Positions 6,717 through 14,785 of a stretch of DNA of 43,124 nucleotides are shown piece by piece. The notes beneath the pieces were generated by a model, which was not told the DNA's origin, did not search any database, and saw nothing but the letters and a program-made list of their open reading frames with translations. This DNA comes from Streptomyces sp. NBRC 110035. GTDB lineage: Bacteria > Actinomycetota > Actinomycetes > Streptomycetales > Streptomycetaceae. The stretch covers positions 1 through 43,124 of the forward strand of contig NZ_BBNN01000046.1 of assembly GCF_000829695.1 (NCBI RefSeq), written 5' to 3'. Every line of letters starts with the position of its first letter. Position 1 is the first letter of the stretch. Position numbers and translations under genes: made by a program.

Positions 6717-7214
6717 TCCCCGTCGCTCCTTCAAGCTCAGCCACAGAAAGTCAGCCACGACGGCGGGTGCGCCGACAGATCACCCGCCACGTGTGCTTCC
6801 AGCAACCCCGCACCGGCCTCAACCACGCCTCTTCCATCCGTCACAGCATCCGCCCCGCTCCGGCCTGGCCGCTCGGCAGCGGGATGGGCTGCTCGATCTG
6901 TGGCTTCGCCTGTGACCCACGCCGACGACGATCGATCGCGGCCTTCGGTTGCCGCAGCCTGACGTGGTGCTGTGCGGCGTTCGGCGGAGTCGGCCTGGCG
7001 GCGCCGCTGCGGTTGCTTCCGGGATCGGAGTCGGCTCGCTTGTCTGCCACTGCGCGCCGAGTGGCCGGTGGCCGTCGCCAGCGGGGCGGCAGACCGGAGC
7101 GGGCGGCGGCCACCGGCCGCCGACGCGCGGCGGCCCGCGCAAGCGGGACGCCCTTCTTGATCAAGTAAAGAAACTCTGAACAGCTCACCACTGGTCGATC
7201 TGTCAGGCTGTCGA
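6717..7214. other. Gene-poor stretch between regulator and AICE backbone
   Basis: About 500 bases in which I support no gene. The open frames on both strands are Arg/Ala/Pro-rich with no recognisable domain and look like the usual GC-driven frames. It contains a 10-base palindrome CTTGATCAAG (7156-7165) and probably the 3' ends of both flanking transcripts. It could be degraded element DNA. Confidence 0.4.
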
Positions 7215-8084
7215 TCAGGTGCGCTGCTGCCGGCGTTTCCTCGACTCGGCCAATGCGACCTCCAGCTTCTGGCTCGGCGACACGTCCGACGTGGTGTCGT
7301 CGTCATGGAGGGGTGGCAGCAACAGGCCGCGTCGGCTCTTCTCGCGTTTTACCTTCCGGCGCTCGTTGAAGACTCGCTGATGCTCCTCGCGGATCGTGAC
7401 CCATCGCCGGTCCAGCTCCGCTTCCCGCTCCAGCAACTCGTCATCGCTGAGGTCGGCGAACTCGGCGGCAGCCGCACGGGCCTCGCGGGCGATCTCGTCT
7501 CGCAGCAGGTAGTTCGTGATCGGCCCGTGGCGCTTGCCCGGCTCCGGGGCCTGGCGCACGAAGACACCGCGCCCCTTGACCGCGTACACAAGTCCTGCCT
7601 GCTTGAGGCTCCGGTAGGCGTTCTGCGCGGTGGAGTTGGCGACTTGGAATCGCTCCTGGATCTCACGGGCCGGGGGTAGCTGGGAGCCCGGAGGATAGGT
7701 ACCTTCCTCGATCTCGCGACGGAGGATGTCGGCCACCTGAACGTACGGCGGGCGGCTGTCTTCGTTGCGGATGAGGTCGACCGGCCAGTCCGGGCCTTCG
7801 GACTCGGCATCGCCGTGGTCGTCGTCAGCTGGTCTGGCACTCTGGTCGGCTGAGGCGCTGACGTAGCTGCCGCGACCGAGCTGGGAGTAGACGAGCCCTT
7901 CCTGCTTGAGCACACGCAGGGCGTTTTGGACGGTGGAGCTGGAAACACCGAACCGGTCCCGCAGCACGTTGGCCGAGGGCAGGCGCTCGCCGGGGCGGAA
8001 CTCGCCGTTCAAGATCGCGTCCCGCAGAGCCTCGGCAGCCTGGAGGTACGGCGGCCGGGAGTCCTCGTCCAAGGGCAGAGTCAT
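7215..8084 (-). CDS. Double-GntR repressor of the integrative element (KorSA-like)
   Basis: A 289-residue protein made of two tandem GntR winged-helix domains. Residues about 10-80 have PYLQAAEALRDAILNGEF and the recognition part FGVSSSTVQNALRVLKQEG. Residues about 110-180 repeat the pattern (PYVQVADILRREIEEGTY, then FQVANSTAQNAYRSLKQAG). The two halves are clearly internal duplicates. A charged helical tail follows instead of a ligand-binding domain. In pSAM2-type elements a GntR protein (KorSA) represses the activator of replication and transfer; this gene sits at the equivalent place, divergent from the transfer genes. Start ATG 8084 has a weak GGTGG site. One chain could bind two half-sites by itself, which is unusual, as GntR proteins normally bind as dimers. 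Confidence 0.75.
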   Translation of the reverse strand: MTLPLDEDSRPPYLQAAEALRDAILNGEFRPGERLPSANVLRDRFGVSSSTVQNALRVLKQEGLVYSQLGRGSYVSASADQSARPADDDHGDAESEGPDWPVDLIRNEDSRPPYVQVADILRREIEEGTYPPGSQLPPAREIQERFQVANSTAQNAYRSLKQAGLVYAVKGRGVFVRQAPEPGKRHGPITNYLLRDEIAREARAAAAEFADLSDDELLEREAELDRRWVTIREEHQRVFNERRKVKREKSRRGLLLPPLHDDDTTSDVSPSQKLEVALAESRKRRQQRT

Positions 8085-8157
8085 GCCACCACGGTATCGC
8101 CAGCCAGCCCTAGCGCTACAGGCACATCCACGTGTTCCCCACCTGAGCGCCTCGCAA

Positions 8158-8215
8158 CCTAATCGCCTTCACGATCTAATCGACCTTGCAAGTTAAGCGA
8201 TGATCTCATTATGCT
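8158..8215 (+). promoter_or_regulatory. Probable operator repeats and promoter for the transfer genes
   Basis: CCTAATCG (8158-8165) and TCTAATCG (8175-8182) are spaced 17 bases apart, with a related AGTTAAGCG at 8191. These overlap a -35-like TTGCAA (8186-8191) and, 18 bases on, a -10-like TATGCT (8210-8215). They lie between the divergent GntR gene and the transfer operon, so repressor binding there would block the rightward promoter. Confidence 0.5.
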
Positions 8216-8262
8216 CCTAGCGAGCCGATCAAGCGGCTCCATCGATCAAGGGGTGTGATGGC

Positions 8263-8616
8263 ATGGCCATGTCTCGAATCCGTGTTGCTCTGCTGCCGTC
8301 GGCGGTGTGCATCGCGGGCACCGAGCCGGTGCTGAAGATCAAGGACCAGCAGACCGGGGAGGTCGCCACCGACCGGGAGACCGGCGCGTCGCTGTACACC
8401 GTGACCGTGATGCTCATGGAGGACGGCCGGGCCGAGGTCCTGAAGATCACGGTTCCGGAGACGGGCCTCGCGGCCGGGCTGAAGCCGGGTGTGATGGTCC
8501 GGCCGGTGGAGCTGTTCGCCACCCCGTGGGCGCGGGTCTTCAACGGTCAGCTCTCTGACGGCGTCGCCTACCGCGCCGCCCGCCTGGAGCTGGTCGCGGC
8601 GGAGGCGGCCCAGTGA
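8263..8616 (+). CDS. SCO3933-family regulatory protein of the AICE
   Basis: A 117-residue protein of the family named after SCO3933, found next to transfer genes in many Streptomyces integrative elements. It is all soluble, with a beta-rich pattern (VALLPSAVCIAGTEPVLKIK, then YTVTVMLMEDG) and PGVMVRPVELFATPWARVF. The start is ATG 8263, with AAGGGG about 9 bases upstream; an internal ATG at 8269 is less well placed. It is the first gene of the rightward operon, directly after the repeats at 8158-8215. Its stop overlaps the next start (GTGA, 8613-8616). Its biochemical role is not established to my knowledge; an accessory role in transfer or its control is inferred from context. Confidence 0.7.
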   Translation: MAMSRIRVALLPSAVCIAGTEPVLKIKDQQTGEVATDRETGASLYTVTVMLMEDGRAEVLKITVPETGLAAGLKPGVMVRPVELFATPWARVFNGQLSDGVAYRAARLELVAAEAAQ

Positions 8617-8804
8617 CCGGCCCCGACAGCCGGGGGCCGCAGTGGAGGCTGCACGCGCTGCGCCCCTTGCCGGGCATCGAGGGCAAGGCGACGTTCGCAG
8701 CCTCCGGCGCGGTGCTCGCCCGGCTCGGTCTGGCCCCGGCGGATGCGGCCGGGCTGGACCTGGCCGACATGCTCCGCCTGATATCCGAGACCGAGGGGGA
8801 CTGA
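8613..8804 (+). CDS. Hypothetical 63-residue AICE protein
   Basis: A small soluble protein whose GTG start overlaps the preceding stop (GTGA) and whose stop is one base from the next start, so it is part of one tightly packed operon. The C-terminal half is Ala/Leu-rich and probably helical (GLAPADAAGLDLADMLRLIS). I do not recognise the family. Small proteins at this place in related elements are usually unannotated spread or transfer accessories. Confidence 0.6.
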   Translation: MTGPDSRGPQWRLHALRPLPGIEGKATFAASGAVLARLGLAPADAAGLDLADMLRLISETEGD

Positions 8805-8805
8805 C

Positions 8806-10218
8806 GTGGAGGACCTGACCGACCGCGCGCCGCAGGTGCTGCTGATCGTGGCCGTGCTGGCGGGCGCGTGGCTGCTATGGACGATGGTGCGCTATATCCG
8901 TGCCGACCGGGGCACGCGGGTCAGCATCCGGCAGGCCATGCGGGTGCGCTGGGGCTGGGTACGGCTGGCGCGGATGGCCGGACTGACGGTCACCGACAAG
9001 ACCCCGGGCCTGCTGGCACAGATCACCGCACAGAAGGACGGCCCCGCGCCCGCGCCCCGGGTGCTGACTCCCAGGATCAAGGTCAAGCCCGACCGGTTCG
9101 GCGTGATCGTGCGGGCCAGGACGCTGCCGCGGGTCGGGCTGGAGGAGTACCAGAAGGCGGCGCGATTCCTGGCCGACGCCTGGCGGTGCACGCGGGTCTC
9201 CGTCCTGCCGGACGGGCCCGGCCGGGTGGTGATCCGGGGAGTGCGCTCCGACCCGTTGACCACGCAGACCGAGCACCGTCCCACCGGCCGCCCGCTGGAG
9301 GACGTGGCTCGCTGGGAGTTGGGGGTGGACGAGTACGCGGCGCCGGTGTGCGTGTCCTTGGCGAATGTGCCGGGGGTGACCGTGGCCGGCACCCCGGGTG
9401 CGGGCAAGACCTCGGCGGTGAACAAGGTCGTCTGTGACCTCGCGCCGTCGGCGGCCGTTCAGTTCGTGGGCTTCGACGGGAAGGTGTCGCGGGCCGAGGA
9501 AGGCGACTACGCAGACCTGGTCAAGCGGATGTTCGCGTTCTGCGGCGATGACCTGGACGAGGCGAACGCGCTGTTCAAGCGCCTGGTGGCGCTGCGCCGT
9601 CGGCGGTCTTCGGTGATCCGTGACGTGCTGGGCGTGAAGAACATGTGGCACGTCGGCCCCTCGCGGCTGTGGCCGCTCACGGTGGTCCTCATCGATGAGG
9701 CGCACACGTTCTTCCGCGAGTACAAGGGCAGCGACGCCGAGACGAAACGTTTGGCCGCGCTGACGGCGGAGAACGCCCGGCTGGTGGAGGACCTGGTCAA
9801 GAAGGGCCGCAGTGTCGGCATCCTGACCATCCTGATCAGCCAGAAGACCACCGGCGACGCGATTCCGACCTTCATCCGCGACGTGTGCCCGGTGGGGCTG
9901 TCGTTCGCGCAGAAGACGGTGGAGGCCGCGGTGGCCGCGCTGGGCGACGACATCCGCAACTGGCCCGACGCCAGCCCGGTCACCTTGCAGGACCCCGCCT
10001 ACGTCGGCGTCGCGGTGATGGCCATGCAGGGCCGCCCCGGCTACACCCGCATCCGCACCCCCTACGTCTCCGACGCCGACGCCGCCCGTATCGCGGAAGC
10101 CACCTCGCACCTGACCGCCGACCCCGCCCTGTGCCTGGACGCCTTCCTCGACACCGGCCACACGAACCCCGGCGACGACGAAGGACCGGACGGTCCCGTC
10201 TCCCTGGCCAAGCCCTGA
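8806..10218 (+). CDS. FtsK/SpoIIIE-like DNA translocase for conjugal transfer (TraSA-like)
   Basis: A 470-residue transfer protein. After a GTG start comes one membrane span (VLLIVAVLAGAWLLWTMVRY). The motor follows, with Walker A AGTPGAGKTS at about residues 196-205 and Walker B LTVVLIDEAHTFF near 290-302. In Streptomyces elements a single FtsK-like hexamer moves double-stranded DNA from cell to cell; this is the key conjugation gene and marks the element as conjugative. It lies one base after the 63-residue ORF and 39 bases before the DUF2637 gene. The C-terminus is only a short Asp/Pro-rich tail. Length and motifs are normal, and no defect is seen. Confidence 0.85.
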   Translation: MEDLTDRAPQVLLIVAVLAGAWLLWTMVRYIRADRGTRVSIRQAMRVRWGWVRLARMAGLTVTDKTPGLLAQITAQKDGPAPAPRVLTPRIKVKPDRFGVIVRARTLPRVGLEEYQKAARFLADAWRCTRVSVLPDGPGRVVIRGVRSDPLTTQTEHRPTGRPLEDVARWELGVDEYAAPVCVSLANVPGVTVAGTPGAGKTSAVNKVVCDLAPSAAVQFVGFDGKVSRAEEGDYADLVKRMFAFCGDDLDEANALFKRLVALRRRRSSVIRDVLGVKNMWHVGPSRLWPLTVVLIDEAHTFFREYKGSDAETKRLAALTAENARLVEDLVKKGRSVGILTILISQKTTGDAIPTFIRDVCPVGLSFAQKTVEAAVAALGDDIRNWPDASPVTLQDPAYVGVAVMAMQGRPGYTRIRTPYVSDADAARIAEATSHLTADPALCLDAFLDTGHTNPGDDEGPDGPVSLAKP

Positions 10219-10257
10219 ACGCCCCCGATCCCGACGCCTTGAGAGGAGGTTCCGCGC

Positions 10258-11025
10258 ATGGCGGAGGAACGGTTCACCCGGCGCACCGTGACCGTGGTGA
10301 TGGCGGTCATCGCGGGCCTGGCCTTCGTCTTCTCCTTCGGCAACGTCTGGGCGCTGGCCCTGCGGCTCGGCGTCCCGCGCCCGATCGCGCCGCTGATCGC
10401 GCCCATGGTGGACCTGTCCGTGGTCGGCCTCCTGGTCGCGCTGCGGTTCCTGGCCCTGCGCGGCGTCCCCAAGACGGAGCTGAAGGCCGGCACGCGACTG
10501 CTGCACCTGTGCGGGCTGCTCACCCTCGCGCTGAACACGGCCGAGCCCCTGCTGACCGGACGCTACGGCCGGGCCTGCCTGGATACCGTCGCCCCGCTCC
10601 TGCTGCTGGGCTGGGGCCACGTCGGCCCCGCCTTCCTCGCCCACTTCCACACCACCGCACACCGGGAGGACACCAACACAACTGCCCCAGCCCCCGCGCC
10701 CATCGCTGACCCGGTGCCCACTTCGGCACCCGCTCCCGAAACACCAGCCCCGGCCCCTGAGCCGGTCCCCACCGCGACACCTGCGTCGCCTCCGGCCGAA
10801 GCGCCTCCCGTGATCGAGGTGCCCGACTCCGCCCACGCCCCGGCCCTCGCCAAGGTGCCTGCCACCGGCCCTCGCCCGGCCCTGCCCGCAGCCCTGCTGA
10901 GTGCAGCCCGGCGAATCGCGGACACCCACCACGCCGAGCACGGAACACCGGTCACCGCCGCCCAGCTCGCAACCCGCATGGGCGTCGCCCTACCGGTGGC
11001 CACCGCCGCCCTCGCTCAGCTCTGA
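10258..11025 (+). CDS. DUF2637-type membrane protein (spread/transfer accessory)
   Basis: A 255-residue protein with four predicted membrane helices in the first half: VVMAVIAGLAFVFSFGNVWA (about 14-36), APMVDLSVVGLLVALRFLAL, LLHLCGLLTLALN and VAPLLLLGWGHVGPAFLAHF. A long Pro/Ala/Thr linker (about 140-205) comes next, then a C-terminal helix-turn-helix-like segment (TAAQLATRMGVALPVATAAL). DUF2637 proteins are regular neighbours of the transfer ATPase in actinomycete elements and are often called SpdA or spread proteins, but their mechanism is unknown. Start ATG 10258 has a strong AGGAGG. The DNA-binding-like tail on a membrane protein could tether element DNA to the transfer site (inference). 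Confidence 0.75.
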   Translation: MAEERFTRRTVTVVMAVIAGLAFVFSFGNVWALALRLGVPRPIAPLIAPMVDLSVVGLLVALRFLALRGVPKTELKAGTRLLHLCGLLTLALNTAEPLLTGRYGRACLDTVAPLLLLGWGHVGPAFLAHFHTTAHREDTNTTAPAPAPIADPVPTSAPAPETPAPAPEPVPTATPASPPAEAPPVIEVPDSAHAPALAKVPATGPRPALPAALLSAARRIADTHHAEHGTPVTAAQLATRMGVALPVATAALAQL

Positions 11026-11095
11026 GCCACGCCGGCCACCGGCCGGATCGCCCTCCCCGAACCCCACGCCCACCCGATGGGCCTGGTTCGTCATG

Positions 11096-11145
11096 CCCCG
11101 AGCAACACCAACACGCCCACAGTCACGGCCGGTTGCTGCTCGGGG
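11096..11145 (+). repeat. Inverted repeat upstream of rep
   Basis: CCCCGAGCA (11096-11104) pairs with TGCTCGGGG (11137-11145) across 32 bases in the 149-base gap before the replication initiator gene. It may be part of a double-strand origin or a control element. No nick-site motif could be identified. Confidence 0.35.
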
Positions 11146-11174
11146 CCCACCCCGACAGAAGGGACACGCCCCGA

Positions 11175-12618
<1,444 letters not shown>

Positions 12619-12622
<4 letters not shown>

Positions 12623-12843
12623 ACGCGCAGGAACCCGCCCCGACCCGGCAGGGGCTGAGCACGCCGGAAGAGCTGCTGACGGTCCCCCAGGTCATGGCCC
12701 GCCTCCAGCTCGGCCGCTCCGCCGTCTACGACCTGCTCCGCACCGGGCAGCTCGCCTCGATCACCCTCGGCCGCGCCCGCCGCATCCCCGCCCGTTCCCT
12801 CACCGACTTCATCCGCACCCGCCTCGAACAGGAAGCTGCCTGA
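12619..12843 (+). CDS. xis: Excisionase (Xis), MerR-like helix-turn-helix
   Basis: A 74-residue protein of the excisionase/HTH_17 family. It has LLTVPQVMARLQLGRSAVYD at about 19-38 (winged-helix recognition part), then GQLASITLGRARRIPARSLT, the usual wing and C-terminal helix. It binds near the att site and steers the integrase toward excision. Its ATG overlaps the stop of rep (ATGA) and its TGA overlaps the start of int (TGATG), so rep, xis and int are one translational unit, as in pSAM2. The frame is intact. Confidence 0.85.
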
Positions 12844-14150
12844 TGGCCACGCCCCGCGACACCAGCCCCTCCCGCCGTACCCGCGCCAACGGCGACGGAA
12901 CCGTCTACCAGCGCAAGGACCGCCGCTGGGAAGCCGCCGGATACGTCCTCGCACCAGGCAACACCCGTCGCCGCGTCCGCGTCTACGGCACGACGCGCAA
13001 GGAAGCCCTGGCCAAGCTCACCGAGAAGATCGCCACCAGCAACCGCGGCCTCCCCGTGCCCTCCGCACAGGGCAGCGTCGGCGCGTACCTGACGTACTGG
13101 CTCGATGCCGTTGCTGTCCACCACCTCCGCGAGAACACCCACACCCGCTACACCGCCTGCGTCAACCGGTACCTCGTCCCCGGCCTGGGCAAGAAGAAGC
13201 TCGCCAAGCTCTCTGCAAAGGACGTTCGCACCTGGCTCAACCAGCTCCGCACCACCTGCCAGTGCTGCGCGCGCGGCATCGATGCGGGGCGTGATGAGCC
13301 CCGTTGCTGCGCCGTCGGAACGTGCTGCTCCAAGCGGCTCTCTCCGCTGACGCTGACCTACATCCACTCCGTACTCAAGTCCGCACTCGAACACGCCGTG
13401 CGCGAGGAGGAGATCCCTCGCAACGTGGCCCGTAACGTCCGCACCGGCACACCTCGAACCCGACGCTTCGAACCCCTTACCGCCGACGAAGCCCGCCAGT
13501 TCCTCACAGCCGCGCGCGGGCACCGGCTCCATGCCCTGTTCGAACTGGCGCTCCACACCGGACTCCGCAAAGGCGAACTCCTCGGCCTCCGCTGGGAAGA
13601 CCTCGACGTCGACCGGGGCACGGCTGCCGTCCGCCGCACCTTGCAGCGCACGAGCACAGGCGGACTCACCACGTTGCCCACCAAGACCCGAGCCTCCGAG
13701 CGCCGCATCGCCCTCCCCGCCCGCTGCCTCCAGTCGCTGAAGCACCACCACGAACAGCAGCAGCGCGAGCGTGAGGCCGCAGGTACCACGTGGCAGCACA
13801 ACGGGCACGTGTTCACCACTCCCCAGGGCAGACCGATCGACCCGACCAACCTCACCCGCGCCTTCACCACGCTCCTCCGCAAGGCCGGCCTCCGCCGCAT
13901 CCGCTTCCACGACCTCCGGCACTCCACCGCCACCCTGCTCCTGGAACAGGGCGTCGAACTCGTCGTGATCAAGGAACTCCTCGGCCACGCCCACATCGGC
14001 GTCACCGCCACCGTCTACGCCCACGTAAGGCTCCGCCTCCAGCGAGACGCCATCGACACCCTCAGCACCGCGCTTGACGGTCCTGCCAACGACGAGTCGA
14101 CCCACGACGACGGCGACGACCCACCGCTGTGCGGAGCCACCGTCCACTGA
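12843..14150 (+). CDS. int: Tyrosine site-specific integrase of the element
   Basis: A 435-residue phage-type integrase. The N-terminal arm-binding domain (NGDGTVYQRKDRRWEAAGYV) comes first. The SAM-like core-binding domain (about 75-185) carries an unusual Cys-rich insert with CQCCARG and CCAVGTCCSKR, possibly a metal knuckle. The catalytic domain follows: Arg in HTGLRKGELLGLRWEDLD, then HDLRHSTATLLLEQG with His and Arg, LLGHAHIGVTATVYAHV, and the Tyr nucleophile in VYAHV. All catalytic residues are present. It starts at ATG 12843, overlapping xis. Two bases after its stop begins the two-part repeat that recurs at 2246, so its arm sites are probably there. Integrases of this kind usually use tRNA genes; none is seen nearby. 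Confidence 0.9.
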   Translation: MATPRDTSPSRRTRANGDGTVYQRKDRRWEAAGYVLAPGNTRRRVRVYGTTRKEALAKLTEKIATSNRGLPVPSAQGSVGAYLTYWLDAVAVHHLRENTHTRYTACVNRYLVPGLGKKKLAKLSAKDVRTWLNQLRTTCQCCARGIDAGRDEPRCCAVGTCCSKRLSPLTLTYIHSVLKSALEHAVREEEIPRNVARNVRTGTPRTRRFEPLTADEARQFLTAARGHRLHALFELALHTGLRKGELLGLRWEDLDVDRGTAAVRRTLQRTSTGGLTTLPTKTRASERRIALPARCLQSLKHHHEQQQREREAAGTTWQHNGHVFTTPQGRPIDPTNLTRAFTTLLRKAGLRRIRFHDLRHSTATLLLEQGVELVVIKELLGHAHIGVTATVYAHVRLRLQRDAIDTLSTALDGPANDESTHDDGDDPPLCGATVH

Positions 14151-14151
14151 C

Positions 14152-14174
14152 GTTGCCGTCAACTACTGCCGTCA
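14152..14174. repeat. Int-proximal two-part repeat (probable arm site, copy 2)
   Basis: GTTGCCGTC, two bases, CTACTGCCGTCA, starting just after the int stop. The same two blocks lie in the same orientation at 2246-2267. A tandem GCCGTC is present in both. The position fits an integrase arm site of attP. Confidence 0.55.
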
Positions 14175-14183
14175 CCCACCGCA

Positions 14184-14216
14184 GAAGCCCCGCCAGGACG
14201 TACCTGACGGGGCTTC
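14184..14216. terminator. Bidirectional terminator between int and the immunity gene
   Basis: Arms 14184-14197 and 14203-14216 pair over 13 of 14 bases (GAAGCCCCG...CGGGGCTTC) with a 5-base loop. It lies between convergent genes and could end transcription from both. Confidence 0.7.
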
Positions 14217-14266
14217 AAGTTTACGGCTGTTATCCAGCGTGAGGGTTGCGAGATCGGGCAGCGAGG

Positions 14267-14773
14267 CTACATCTCACCCTCCAACCAACGCTCGAATGGT
14301 GCGACCTCCGACAGTTCGGAATTGATCGCATTCAACCCTCTGGCGAAGTCTTCGGCCAATTTCGAGAGCATCGCGACTAGCTCACTCTGTGCAATGCTCT
14401 CGCGCTCTGGGTTTGGAACCCAATTGGTCCGCGACTCGCAGTGAATCATCACGAGATCTCCGCTTGGGCGGAAGGTCAAAGTCCTCTCGATGCCCTGCGA
14501 GTAGAGATCCACCTCGACTTCGCGACGGTCGCGCACACCCACCAGAAGCGACGGCAACTGCTCCATGAAGGCAGACAAGTCATACGCGACATCGAGCGGC
14601 CACTCATCACTCCCGAAGCCGCCAATGTGGAACCTGCTGCCTCCAGCGTCAGAGAGGGCGCTACACGCCTCCATGACCAGGGTTTCGTAACCGTCACCCG
14701 CCTCCAGACTCACTGAAGCAGGAGCCACAGCACCAGACGGCACGGCCGGATTGAACGACACAGAGAAGCTCAT
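14267..14773 (-). CDS. Putative immunity protein for the intact Rhs toxin
   Basis: A 168-residue soluble acidic protein encoded 12 bases after the rhs stop. Its ribosome site (TAGGAGG) includes the rhs stop codon, so both are made together, as expected for a toxin and its antidote. The protein starts MSFSVSFNPAVPSGAVAPAS and has GGSRFHIGGFGSDEWPLDVA and a helical C-terminus (LVAMLSKLAEDFARGLNAIN). There is no signal peptide or membrane span, so it would act on a cytoplasmic toxin. I do not recognise the family. It differs completely from the orphan immunity protein at 1298, matching the difference between the two toxin tips. The role is inferred from position. Confidence 0.6.
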   Translation of the reverse strand: MSFSVSFNPAVPSGAVAPASVSLEAGDGYETLVMEACSALSDAGGSRFHIGGFGSDEWPLDVAYDLSAFMEQLPSLLVGVRDRREVEVDLYSQGIERTLTFRPSGDLVMIHCESRTNWVPNPERESIAQSELVAMLSKLAEDFARGLNAINSELSEVAPFERWLEGEM

Positions 14774-14785
14774 CTCTCCAGCCTC

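Noticed and set aside
6841..7191. A 116-codon minus-strand ORF in the gap before the GntR gene
   Set aside because: Arg/Pro/Ala-rich with no domain or ribosome site and overlapping similar frames on both strands.
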